Shown: positions 1 through 10,800 of the stretch, piece after piece
How positions within the stretch are numbered: position 1 is the stretch's first letter
Layout of the letters: every line of letters begins with the position of its first letter
NCBI GenBank assembly: GCA_032433595.1
Contig: JASWJB010000424.1
Span: forward strand, 1 to 31,090
From: Conoideocrella luteorostrata
Taxonomy: Eukaryota; Ascomycota; Sordariomycetes; Hypocreales; Clavicipitaceae
Direction of reading: 5' to 3'
DNA: 31,090 nucleotides
Notes under the pieces: model-generated
What the model was told of the DNA's origin: nothing
The model's database searches: none
Seen by the model: the letters and a program-made list of their open reading frames with translations, nothing else
Position numbers and translations under genes: made by a program

Positions 1-1511
1 GGGGGAGGGGGACCACGTACTTCCTTCCAATGCAGTTCCGCGGCCCAATATGAAACGGTTGGAAAACATGGCGGTTGTCGTTGGCGAATTTTGGATCACC
101 CAGGAACCTCTCAGGATGGAAACCAAAGGGATCTTTGAAGTTTTCTGCTATGTGGTACACAGCCCAGTGATGGACACCTACTACTGTCTTTAAAATCGAA
201 ACAGGGCATTGTCAGCTTCCTCAATACTACAATGTTCAATAAATTCTAGAGGGCGGAGGGAATTTACTCACCCCTTTTGTGACAATATTTCCAGCAATGA
301 CTCCTCCTTCAGCCGGGGCGACTCTGGTCAGAGCGCTTGGGACGGGGGGATACATGCGGAGTGCTTCATCGAGACAGGCAAGCATATATTGAAGCTTGCT
401 GACAGATTCGATGGTAATATCGTCCTCTGTGGCAAAGGCGGAGCGAACCTCGGCGGCCAAGCGTTCCAGGGTATGGGGGTTTGCAGTAAGAAGGTATGTC
501 ACACCTGAGAGAACGGTAGCTGTCGTTTCCGACCCGGCAATGACGAGGAGGGCAGAGTTGGACTCCAGTTGCTCAAGGGAGATATTCCATTCATCCTTCT
601 TCTTCAACACGCCTTCAATCAGGTCGTTTCGCGAACCAAATTGTATTCTCTTCTCCAGCTTCGCCCTATTGAGCTTGTTGTGAAAGTCTTGCTTCTCAAG
701 CGCCTTGTGTGGGAGAATCTTTGTCACGATGCGCTTCATAAACGGATAATAGTCTTCGATGCGGAAGTACACTCCCAGACGGGCCAGTTCAAAGAGGCAC
801 TTCACCCACTCATGGTAGTCCGATTTTTCAAGACAACTGAACGAGTCACCAAATGCCAGGTCGCCGATGATGTCAAAGGTGGTGAAGTTGTACCATGAGT
901 CCATGCGCAATGCTGTGTTGCCATCATTACACCAGTGGTGGAGTCGGCTGATGAGAAGGTCGACAAACTGAACGATTCGTGGCTCCTGCTCCCTCATGGA
1001 TTTGTCGGAGAATCCGTGTGACAGCTGCCTCCTCAAAGCAGCGTGCTCGTCTCTTCCAGAGTAGACAATGTCGGCTGGAATATGGGCAGATCTACCCGGG
1101 CGATAGATGGGTCGATACTTGGGGAACTCGCCCAGGGTGTTGTTCCTGTGGCCCATGATGTCTTTCCAGGCATCGCCGTCGCTAAAGGCCAGTTCGTCAG
1201 GAGCGATACGCACAACGGGTCCGTACTTCTGGTGTAAACGCAAAACGTCGACATGGTGATCGCCTCTAATCAGATGATACAGATGCGGTACGCGACAGAG
1301 AGAATAAGTCAATGGCCCCGGATACTTTCTCAGAGGATGGAAAAAGACGTTATATAGGCAAAACCCTGCAAAATATAGGATCACCTTTTTGGGCATTTGT
1401 CAGAGTTCGCTGCCTTTTCTGGCGAGGATGAGGGAAACTAACGGAGAGTGACAGAGCAGCCGCAATGAACACAAGGCGGGTTGCAACTTCGGCCAACTGC
1501 AGTTGCGCCAT
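1..1511 (-). CDS. Cytochrome P450 monooxygenase, C-terminus cut by window edge
   Basis: Haem-thiolate monooxygenase, expected to be anchored in the ER and served by a P450 reductase. Model on the minus strand: exon 1443-1511, intron 1385-1442, exon 272-1384, intron 188-271, exon from 187 leftward. A likely donor GTACGT lies at 20-15, so the gene continues outside the window. The upstream ATG at 1511 is preferred to the one at 1396: splicing there restores a hydrophobic anchor (residues about 12-37) running into FFHPLRKYPGP, and the intron carries CTGAC before its AAG end. Motifs in order: AGSETT of the I helix (about residue 305), EALR of the K helix (ExxR), HPERF, and FHIGPRNCIG with the haem-ligand Cys at positions 35-33. 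The style resembles fungal isotrichodermin-hydroxylase-type (CYP65-like) enzymes, but the substrate cannot be told. No other biosynthetic gene is visible beside it. Confidence 0.95.
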
Positions 1512-4190
1512 AATGATGACGATGGAGATGACGATACGCCCGCTGCTGCTGCTTGCAATAGTCGCAGTTGACGGGCTTCAAGCTTGAATGCAAGGGCGTG
1601 GGGTTGTTGATGATAATAAGATGACTGCGGGAATCAATATTCAACAACAGCTGATAATCTCCTCTCTCTGTATGTCGACGACTCAGTGCCCTCGATATTA
1701 AGTTTTCATCCAGGTAGGAAGGCCAGGTAACTAACGATGTGATGCGGTGGAATGATGTCGATGTAAAACTATATGCCCATCATGAGGGGTGAATACAAGC
1801 CCCCATCTAACCACCTCATAGAGGCAATGCACGGTAGCTCTGGTGGATGCCATGCCATACAGGCATAAAGCTTGCCGTCCTTTTCGTAGTGTCGCACTCA
1901 CTCCGCCCCGATTGCACGATGCCAGAGGTAGACGCGACGACACGGCGGCCAACACTCGAGCAGTTATGCAGCCTTTCGGATACTGCTATTCCGTAAAGCG
2001 TAATATCCGGTTTGCATTCTCATTTTCATTTGCATGGTTCAATATAGCGCAGGGTACGAACAATTTGCGGACTACGAACTGACTAGCGTCTGGTCTTGAT
2101 TTGACAGCCGGGAGAGCACGCATCCCAGGTGAGTATCACTTGGCTCCTAGGTCACCGCCATCTACGGAGTAGTCTGAGCAGGTTAGGTATTAACTAGTTG
2201 GGTAGTTACTCCGTAGGTCTGAGTACGACGGAGGGGAACAGGCGATGACAGGCAGGAATGCGACCTCGCTTTCGGTACTCCATACCGTAGTTTGACTAGT
2301 TCTGAACGCTCTGCGGACTTGGAGCTGGCTCGCGATGAAAATATCGCGCTCGGGGGCAAAACATGGGCTCACGAACTCACAGACATGTCGAGACACATGT
2401 ACCACATCGCACTCCACAGAATTGAAACCCTCAAACACACATTGCTTACGGAGTACTCCGTACAAAGGACTCCATACGTTCTCGCATATCCCAGATGGGG
2501 AAAGAGAGACAATACGTTTGGGCCTGGCTGCGGTCCAGGTCTCGTCCGAGCACCCAGACACACACCTGACAGATTAATCGAGGCATCGGGGCCCTCCCGA
2601 CGCACTCTGACTTGGATATCTCGATTAATTTGTCGACACCTTGCCAGGACACAAGAGGCATTGAGAGGGGGGCGGGGACCATTTGTCTTTCCTCCATCAT
2701 CGCCTCACCTCGCCTCACCTGTGGCGTTAATATTCAGCAAGAAACTGCCAGCACCCGGCAGTCAAATGTCAAATATGCTGGCGATCAGCGTCATGTCAAG
2801 CCAACATGGAAATAAATCAACGCTGATTGGCTGATATCTCGCGGCTAGATCCCTCCCGATCTCCACCTCTATAATGGCGGCTTGGCTTCTCGGCCGACCG
2901 TACGATGCGGCCGTTGTAGATGTTGGTGTGGCGAGACAGAGAGGAGAGCCATGTACGTTATGGACGGCGTCGGGGTTGATTGATTCACCGGCGCCCTCTT
3001 GCCATTTCCCGCGGACCCGAACAGGTATGTAGCATCAGCGATGAAGCGGGCTGGCGGGCTCCCCAAGTCTCTACGATGGAAGCATTGCGGATGCGACATT
3101 CACTACCGTGGAATATGCATAACATTCTACGCCCTGGTCATAGACGAAACTGCTCGTCGCACAGAGACCCCCATTAACGCACCTAGCCTCCATAAGTTGA
3201 GCTTGAGACTTGTATGTATACCTAGCGTTTTGTTTCTATGTGTGCCTGAATTGTGTTCTTAGCAACGACAGACGGCTAGGGGGCCCAGAGCAGCCACCAT
3301 CTGATGTCGTAAAAGCGCCAAAATCTCCTCCTGGTGTAAAATACCTACTAGTACTTCGTACAAGGATGAACACATACCTTGACATGTACAACACAGCAAG
3401 TCCGCAAGTCCGCATATTCGAACCCCTCCTCTCGAATTTACGTGTCCCGCGAAGCTGCTCACGTGTCGTAGCTGCAATATGTAGAGACAGTCGGAGTCTA
3501 AGCAGAATGCAGGTCGTGATTGGCATGGGGGGCCGGCAAGGGGCGGCAGGAACTACCGTGTTAGCCAACGAACCGACAGTGGCGCGGGACAAGTCATTCC
3601 CGATGACCTGATAGGATGCGATATTACGGAGTTTATGTGCCCGTTATTTAAAGTGATGAGTGCAGATGTTTCTACGGTGGCAGGGTGGGAGCGTTGGTCA
3701 CGCTGGTTTCCGCAAACCATGATGGAGGGAGACATATTGATTCCGGTGCGAAAGCAACGTCCAGATACTCCGTATTCTGATGTGATTTCCGAGTTGTTGA
3801 CGTGACACCTCGGGCCTGTTCCCCGAGCCGCTGTCCAAGCCCTCTCCAGCAATGCGTCAGAATAGAACGGTAAGACACTCTGGGAAAAGGACGCCGGCAA
3901 AAACGGCGGTATATCGACCCAATTATCAATCTCCTGTCGACTGAAGACCTTCAATAAGCTGCCCCTCGTTCCACATCTCCCTACCGCCTTGACGAGAGAA
4001 TATCCCACAGCTATCGTCGTGTCCTGGCCTCGATGGCGGGGAGGGGCCAGCATTCGAACTCCGAGCACGCAAAGACAGGCAGCCAAGCAAGTCTCCGTCC
4101 CCCATTCATAAGCAAGAAGTGTATCATGAGTCGCCTGCCAGACATGGAAAACGATGCTATATATCTGAGAAAGTGATATCGCACCTGGGG
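1512..4190. other. Gene-free interval between P450 and Tc1 relic
   Basis: I see no supported gene here. Open frames of up to about 250 codons occur on both strands, but they run through copies of the dispersed TACGGAGT/ACTCCGTA motif (2163, 2208, 2447, 2455, 3625, 3767) and show no recognisable domain. A 10-bp tandem duplication (CGCCTCACCT) sits at about 2700-2719. The part next to 1511 should hold the P450 promoter, but I cannot define its elements. Confidence 0.5.
2447..2462. repeat. Perfect 16-bp palindrome TACGGAGTACTCCGTA, the full form of a dispersed motif
   Basis: The 8-mer TACGGAGT is followed directly by its own reverse complement. Exact copies of the 8-mer (either strand) start, by eye, at 2163, 2208, 2447, 2455, 3625, 3767, 4305, 5787, 6798, 6805, 7108, 7390, 8329, 9170, 10163, 10717, 10728, 11532, 13494, 13917, 14034, 17431, 17458, 18485, 19690, 21477, 21982, 22244, 23105, 23112, 25144, 25516 and 27005. 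Many one-base variants also occur (for example near 8141, 9687, 13013, 17618). The role is unknown: it could be a protein-binding site, a miniature palindromic element or a replication-slippage product. Confidence 0.9.
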
Positions 4191-4200
4191 CCGTGCACGT

Positions 4201-4235
4201 ACGCGGCAATAAGTTTTTGCACGGCTGTGGGTGCC
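4201..4235 (+). repeat. Candidate left terminal repeat of a Tc1/impala-like element
   Basis: The segment contains CAATAAGTTTTTGCAC at 4207-4222. This resembles the GCAATAAGTTT core that I recall from terminal inverted repeats of fungal impala/Tc1 elements, and it lies about 130-150 bases before the transposase start, a usual spacing. I could not find a convincing inverted partner in 5217-5300, so the right end is probably lost or mutated. Confidence 0.35.
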
Positions 4236-4352
4236 ACGAGAATAGGCTTACCCAGATAGGAAGGTATGATGCCCCGTCACAACAACAATCACGCACCTCT
4301 TGCTACTCCGTAGATTACCCCTCGTTCCACATAGTCACTATCGTCAATAACA

Positions 4353-5217
4353 ATGGCTCGAGGACCGGACCTATCGCCGCAACTACGATCAAAGATATGT
4401 GAGCTGCGTAGCTATCGTCTTAGCTATCGTCTTAGCTATCGTCAAATTCATCCGCACCATCCAGAGGTCAAATTAAGCACTATCCGGTACACTATAAAGC
4501 AAGAAGCCGTACGAAATAGCTGTTACAAGCCTTCCTAGGTCTGGAAGACCCAGGAAGCGGTTCATGACCACGGCCACTTGTATGCCGTTATCACCACAAA
4601 TCTAATAGTCAGGCAAGTTAATCGTCTTGCAGAAATAAACTATAAAGTCAAGCAACTTGCCTTGCGAATATTACTACCAGCAGCACATATTCGAAAGTGG
4701 GCTCAACACTAAGTAAAAGACTGTTTCTAAAGGACAAGCATGCCTGCAAGCGGCTTGCTTAGGCAGTTAAGTATTAATATTTAGATCGGAATCGTGCGAT
4801 TTGGAGCGATAAGTGTTCTATTCCGTCGAGCCAGGGCCAGGCGTTCGGTCTGAGTGGACATTTACAAAGCTTCGGGATCAACTGGCAAATCACGATACTT
4901 ATCAAAAGCCACCGCCGGGCCCTTAGGCAGATGTTTTGGACTGCTTTTTGTGCTATTACTCGTGCTGAGCTTATAGCTTTAGAAGGTCGGGTTAATAGGT
5001 GCTCTATTATAGACTGCTATGAGTCTTATTTACCTGATGGTATTGAGCCTGGGAATATCTTTATGCAGTCGGGATCAGGGGAACTGGGCATTATTATGCC
5101 TGACAGCTAAGGAAGCCTAGCACAGGATCGATGATGGAATTTCTTCGGAATTTAATTGACACAATGCCCCCATCGGGTGGAAGCAGTCATAGAAGCCGAA
5201 GGCTGGGATACAAAACA
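4353..5217 (+). pseudogene. Tc1/mariner-family (impala-like) transposase, decayed
   Basis: The first 61 codons read MARGPDLSPQLRSKICELR then YRQIHPHHPEVKLSTIRYT, the typical N-terminal helix-turn-helix of fungal Tc1 transposases. After the stop at 4538 homologous stretches continue with frame changes: SRSGRPRK (about 4535-4560), AVITTN, RKWAQH, KRLFLKDKHACKRLA, IWSDKC, MFWTAFCAI, EPGNIFM, and the terminal PHRVEAVIEAEGWDTKH ending near 5217. IWSDKC carries the first catalytic Asp region. The second DDE region and the NPIENLW segment are missing, which implies an internal deletion. A 12-bp unit is repeated 2.8 times inside the first helix (4410-4443). Several stops fit single C-to-T or G-to-A changes (CAA to TAA, TGG to TAG) in CpA context, as repeat-induced point mutation would give. 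It cannot encode an active enzyme. Confidence 0.88.
4410..4443 (+). repeat. 12-bp tandem repeat inside the transposase relic
   Basis: The unit AGCTATCGTCTT occurs twice and is followed by a ten-base partial third copy. It adds the residues SYRL twice before SYRQIH, so the helix-turn-helix is lengthened in frame. Confidence 0.85.
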
Positions 5218-5422
5218 TACACCACCGCTTACTGCCCTCAGCACGCAGAGCTGTTAACAGCTATGCAGCCTCCTGTCCCCTGAAAGGCCGTATTCGTGTC
5301 GTTCAGATGGTCAGTTTGTCTCTATTTCGAAAACCCTTGGGAGTCATTAGCGCTTGGGTCCTCATCTTGCAGACAGAGCTCTTGTTTCAGGCGCCGATAC
5401 AAGCTATAAATGGTTCCCACGA

Positions 5423-5426
5423 ACAC

Positions 5427-5460
<34 letters not shown>

Positions 5461-5461
5461 T
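5423..5461. repeat. Microsatellite (AT)n followed by (GT)n
   Basis: About 18 bases of alternating A/T pass directly into about 21 bases of alternating G/T. A compound dinucleotide tract like this is often polymorphic between strains. Confidence 0.95.
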
Positions 5462-6077
5462 TATGCTCTGTATAGCACACCCATGGCCTGACCCAATTCA
5501 CTGGGAGGAATCACCAGCCCAACGAAACCTTGAGATCCTCCCCATACCAAGTCCCATCACGTCAGTAGTAGTTCCGCAGCGGACAATAGGGTAGGTAGCT
5601 CTCACGAAGTTGGCCAGCAATCTAACCAACCACTTATTGCAATGTGCATGGGACATGAAAGCCCATTACATGCCCGACTAACATCAAAGCACATATTTTG
5701 CTGGTATCGAGTATACCGTATGTATATCCTGCACCTGCTTTGTACACTGTCTATATAGCGCAACGTGCTTAAGTAGAGGTCCATATACTCCGTACAGGTA
5801 CTTATAAAACCCCTACCCTGTGCGTGGAATAAACACCGTGATTAAACCGTCTCATCTCCTCGTCGGGGCATAACCCATCTAATAATAAATACACCATCTC
5901 AGAGTGATCAATATACATGTCCATGTTCACATACGTCACTTCATATCTGAAATAGCCCATCCAAAACGAACAACGAGATTTTATGGACCAAGGATCTTTC
6001 GCGCCACTGAACCCCACCATCTGAATCATCGCGACCTTACCGTGTCGAATCGCTAATGACGGCATTTCACATCTATT

Positions 6078-6105
6078 CACCACTGTCACATCACCACTGT
6101 CACAT
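6078..6105. repeat. 14-bp tandem duplication upstream of the kinase start
   Basis: CACCACTGTCACAT is repeated twice without a gap, ending 28 bases before the ATG at 6133. It lies in the presumed 5' leader or core promoter. Whether it binds a regulator is unknown. Confidence 0.85.
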
Positions 6106-6132
6106 CGGCACGTCAATATACACCATCTCAAG

Positions 6133-7884
6133 ATGAAGCACCTCGTCTTAATAGGCGCATGCTACCTCGACACCATCCTAAGGCAAGCAAAGCAGACAAA
6201 TACATGGGTCAGCAGCAGCAAATTCCGTAGTCCCCTGCTAACCACGAGCTACCCTGCAGCGTCACGCACTTCCCCCAAGAGGACTCCAAGCTACGAGCCA
6301 CGAGTCTAAAGATCCGCCGTGGAGGGAACTGCCCAAACTCGCTGGAAGTTCTGGAGCAACTTATTCGAGATGAGCATAATATAAAGCTATACATGGTATC
6401 GTGTCTGCCGCGACAGGACGCTGTCGCCACAAAACGGATTATGTCGTCCTTTGGGGAAGACTCGAAAATCAACTTCCAGCACTGTATATACCGAGCCGAA
6501 GATACAGAAGCGGCGAGCAGTTATGTGATCCGGAGCCAGGAGAGCGATAGCAGAACAATCGTGAATTACAATGGGCTATCGGAAATGACGTGTGATGAGT
6601 TTGCTGCCGTGGTTGATGGGTTTGGCGTTGATGAGGAGACGTGGTGGCATTTCGAGGTAAGTTCATCTTCTTTCTTATATGTTATCCCGCACGGTACTGG
6701 TAGTACATACAACCAATTTTTCGAGTTGCTGTCACTTGCTTTACTCCCGTACTGAGTACTCTGCATACGTGGACGCATTCATCACCTCAAAATATCTACT
6801 CCGTACTCCGTAGTTATGTGGAAATGAGACTAACGACAGCCCATTTTTGCTTTTGGCTCTCCGGGCATAGGGCCGCATTCCGGACACAACTCTGTCGTGT
6901 ATTCAAATGCTACGACGCCGACTGCCCAAAGCAAAAGTAAGCGTGGAAATTGAAAAGCCAGGTAGACACGGCCTATCGACACTTGCGGCCGAGGCGGATG
7001 TTGTCTTCTACTCCCGAACGTGGGCAGAGGTACGCACGATATGCATCCATCATGTCTCACTTTGACCGTCTATCCCCTTGGCGGCCGTTTGTAATAACAC
7101 CTACGATACTCCGTACGGAGGGAGGCATTCGGCCCAACCTTATTGAGTCTCTCAGAAAGTACGAGTGCCTGAGCGACGCGCCACATTGCTAATGGTCTTG
7201 TATCGTGGATAGAGCCGAGGACACATGTCTGCCGAATCATGTCTCACCAAGGAACATCGCTGTCGAGGGTAAGACAAGAAACAAACGCCGGCCAGGGCTG
7301 CGACACCTGTCCAGTGGCATTGATTGCAGAGCACTAGAGGGCTCCATGCTTTTTCCCTCCTCAGGGCTGTTCTTGCTTTTGGATGAGACTACGGAGTGGA
7401 CTGACGGAAAAAGTAACACAGATCACTCGGACTATGCACTTGGGGTGCAGACGGGGCGACGGCTATGTCTCAGGCAACAGGAGGATGTCTTCATTGCCCG
7501 GCAGTGCAAGATGCCGCCGCCGAGCGAATATCAGTCACAGAGTGAGTTCTGACCCGTCAGGTTTCGCCGGAAACATTCCTGGAGAGTGCCAGGCAGGCTC
7601 GAGGCGGTAGTCGGACGGGCCGTCTCTCGCTACCAGCGCGCAATTTCGTGTCGAGAGGAAACCAACAATTTGCTAACCCATGCTGCTCCTTGCGGTGCGT
7701 TTATCTGTGTAGTCCAGTAGGCGCCGGTGACACTTTCATTGCAGGTATGCTTCATGGTTTGATGGTCAACGATTGGCCATTGCTGGATGTTAGCTCTGCC
7801 GTGTCCTTTGCCGTCAAATTGGCCACACTCAAGGTGCAGCGAGAGGGATTCGACGGGCTCGGGGCGGATATTGCAGAAAACTAG
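6133..7884 (+). CDS. PfkB-family carbohydrate kinase, ketohexokinase-like, six exons
   Basis: Predicted cytosolic ATP-dependent sugar kinase. Exons: 6133-6182, 6260-6656, 6871-7029, 7213-7268, 7422-7541, 7713-7884, giving 317 residues with all phases consistent. The start MKHLVLIGACYLDTIL matches the family N-terminus. Asp13 and the RRGGNCPNS segment (Gly39, Asn40, Asn43) correspond to the ketose-binding residues of animal ketohexokinase. SRTIVNYN, VSVEIEKPGRHGL, ADVVFYSRTW and CTWGADGA follow in family order, then VGAGDTFIAG with the catalytic base Asp267. Intron 1 has a GC donor (AAG/GCAAGC); using it keeps the Asp13-to-Pro22 spacing of the animal enzyme without a gap. Introns 2, 3 and 4 contain copies of the dispersed TACGGAGT motif. 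The true substrate (fructose or another ketose) is inferred only from family resemblance. Confidence 0.9.
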
Positions 7885-10800
7885 CTTTTGATGCTGTTGA
7901 ATGTGGGGATGATACCACATCCGTCACAATATTAGTTAGCTGATTAACTAGTCCGCAGATTGAACCATGACTTGGTTGTGAGGGCGGACAACGCGCGCAT
8001 GACTTCCGCGTCTGCCTGTCGCCGGGATGAGACAGAAGAAAGCCCGACAGGGCTCGAGGCCGAGGGTCAAGCACAACCCAACGGGGGAGGGGCAAGACAG
8101 GCAAGGCAGTGTGAAAATGTACATATGTATGTACTCCATGCTCCGTACTCTATAGTAAGACACCATAGCTCTGGGGCTGTAGGTCATGTGCGTGCGAGGA
8201 GCCGTGATGCTAATCAGGGGCTTTCAGCCGATCAGCAGTAAATGTCAACTGTCTGTAACGTAACGGGTAGCATGGCCGTCCTCTCGGCGTCTCTCTGCAT
8301 GACACCCAGGCCTCTGTACATGCGGAGTACTCCGTACATTGCGCATATAACAATGTTGTGCCAGACAGGCCATCAAGTTTATTAACTGTCAAACGCCCAT
8401 GCCGCCGGCACGTTCATTGTGCGCTCAGAGGACCAAGGGAATGGATGAAACAGCCAGTTCATAAATGTCGTTTAAGGGCAGCAAATCCTTGTTTCACACC
8501 GGAAGGCAATGAATGCATTGAGCCGTCGGTGTTGTACGATTCCGCTCTCCCCGTCGTGCAATGATAGTAGCGCGAGACTCAGGTGCAGCTCATATGCAGC
8601 CACCAAAGTATGGCCCGCCAGCGGCGCGTCTGACTTGGGTGCGTAGGTGCGTCGGATGTGATGCATGAAATGCAGAATTTCAGCCGTGAGGAAGGCCTCG
8701 GTGCCGGTTGGAGACGGCGTGGACAAGAAGCGAATGCACTGTATAGCCTCTGAGTTGCGACGCCAAGGTCTGGCTTGTGATCATCCTCAAAGCCCGTGTT
8801 TGGTGTTCCGGCTTATTTACATTTGTACATTGGTTCAACTTGTGATGCTACCAACTAAGCCATGAACCAAATTAATGCAAAAGAGTAAGGATGCCAGAGC
8901 TGTGGCCAACCGAGTACCAACTGGACAGCACGAAAAATTCATACGAGGTTTTCTCGAAGTTTCAACATGAACATCAATATATAACAATTAGGTGGTCTTT
9001 GACGTCATCCACGGGCGGAAATCATTGCGTTCGTTCCATGTGGGCAGCAGTCTTGGCAACATCAGGCGTTGAGCTCAGTGTGCAACAGTATGTTGAACGG
9101 CTGTCGGCAGATGGTGGACACCACCACTGTTGTAATTGTGATAGAGTACCCCCTACTCCCTCCGAATGTACTCCGTACTCCGCATTGAATCATTATTGAC
9201 CACCGGGTCCTCGCCCAAAAAAGTAGTGTCTGTCGTCAGTCAGCCCTGAGTCGTTTGCCTGTGTCAGTACTCCGCGAGAGCAGGGAGAGTAACTAGAAGC
9301 CGTCGCTATTAAGAGCCCTTCCGCCCTGCAGGGAGCAAAGAGTAGTAATACCATTCGGGCTTTGAAATATAAACTAGCCAGTGGCCCCATGCAAGCACTT
9401 TACAACACAACGTGCGGAAGAAGGGGTTTGAAGGGGCGTGTGTCAAGGTGTGTAGGTGTGTACATATCTTTTTCAACCACAGCCACCACCCAATAGGTAA
9501 GGTAATGAAATGCCCAGGTACTAGCAGGCACACAATATCATGCACCAAGTCCATTGAATCCATTGGGTGCAAACCGGCAGACTTTCAGCCCTAGGCGATT
9601 TTTGGCCAGAGACCTCTCGAGCTATTCCGGGGTACTCCGTTGTACACATGGATGCTAAGTGTGAGGCTGAAGCTGGTCGGGGAGTGCTCCGTAGTTATCA
9701 GCACCCTGTCCCAGCAAGTCGCGAAAGTACAATACATATACAGTGCTGTGAGAATTCAGCACTCTGAGTCAATTTGGCCAACAATGCTCCAAATAGCGGA
9801 AAGCAAAAGAGAGAAAAAGGCTGACTCGAGTTGTTGAAATAGCCGGGTCCCATGCCCCAGTCGAGTTGATCCTCTGAATGTCAATTGCCTGTTGCGGAAG
9901 GCGTCCACGGTTGCAGCTGTGCCATTTGTAGGCAATGGCCGACGAGTTATGAGACCCAACAATACTCCATAGTTATTCCTTGATCGTTTTGGCCTTGCGA
10001 GGGATCTGGGCACATGTTGTCATCCAACCATCAGTGTGGGGGCTAAGCGTGAGTCGACAGATCAAGAAGAAACGTACTCCCTGCTCCGAACAAGTAGTCA
10101 GTAGTTAGGCGAAACAGGTGCTCCAGCCATAGGTGGAATATTTCATGGTAACAATATGTCGTACTCCGTACTGGGGCCATGTCTGGGATCAAAGCAAGCA
10201 AGTTGACCAGTTGCCTAGGGCCAATACGTTTGCGACCCGGACGACCGGACGAGACTGGTAAAATGTTCAGTATGGAGTACGGAGGGACTGACTGTACAGT
10301 AGTTACGTCGTACACAAAAATTACAACAACATACCCATGTGGATTTGCCGCCTGAGATCTGTTCCAACAATAGTACTCCAGACCAAGCCGGTGGGAACGA
10401 CAGCACCAAAGGGCTTTTTCAAGGAGAGATGGTGGTGGCGTGCACAAACTTTTCGAGGGTGTGTGATGTCTCATTAACGATCTCCCCGCTATTTCCACCC
10501 TTAAGTCCCTGACACAGCAGCTTGTGAACTTTCTGTCGGTTTATCTTGGCTGGAACCGTGGCATTGGTTTGGGTTGGTGGACCGAAAATGGGGGAGTAAG
10601 AGGTTCAACCGCAATTGTACTCCGCACCCCCGTAGAATTTTGAGGCTTCCGGGGATCATTTATCACCGCACGTTCGAGGTGTCTTAGATGCAGATTACAT
10701 TGTACACACATGCAAGTACGGAGTATGTACGGAGTATGGTAAGGTACTCTGTACATTTCAGACAGGAGCGTTTGATGGAGATGATTGGTAGGCTCGATTG

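Larger units (their letters stand above)
5218..6132. other. Gene-free interval with AT/GT microsatellite; upstream region of the kinase gene
   Basis: No supported gene. It holds an (AT)n-(GT)n tract at 5423-5461, one exact dispersed motif at 5787, and a 14-bp tandem duplication 28 bases before the kinase ATG. The 13-mer ATACACCATCTCA appears near 5888 and again just before the start codon. Confidence 0.5.

Noticed and set aside
2292..2834. 180-codon open frame on the plus strand
   Set aside because: Part of its sequence (TEYSVQRTPY) is just the translated palindrome at 2447-2462, and nothing else resembles a protein family.
3405..3430. B-box-like GGGGTTCGAATATG on the minus strand
   Set aside because: No A box or paired stems around it.
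4030..4110. tRNA-like string on the minus strand (B-box-like GAGTTCGAATGC)
   Set aside because: The T stem does not pair and no acceptor stem closes at the right distance.
3553..4296. 247-codon open frame on the minus strand
   Set aside because: It runs through two exact copies of the dispersed motif and into the left end of the Tc1 relic, has many Cys/Trp/Arg residues without pattern and no known domain. Chance openness is likelier than a gene.
8891..9199. 102-codon ATG frame with fairly protein-like composition
   Set aside because: Its last 20 codons translate a copy of the dispersed motif (TPSECTPYS), and there is no recognisable domain or splice context.
10043..10498. 151-codon open frame on the minus strand
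   Set aside because: It includes an exact motif copy at 10163, its composition is random-looking and no family was recognised.
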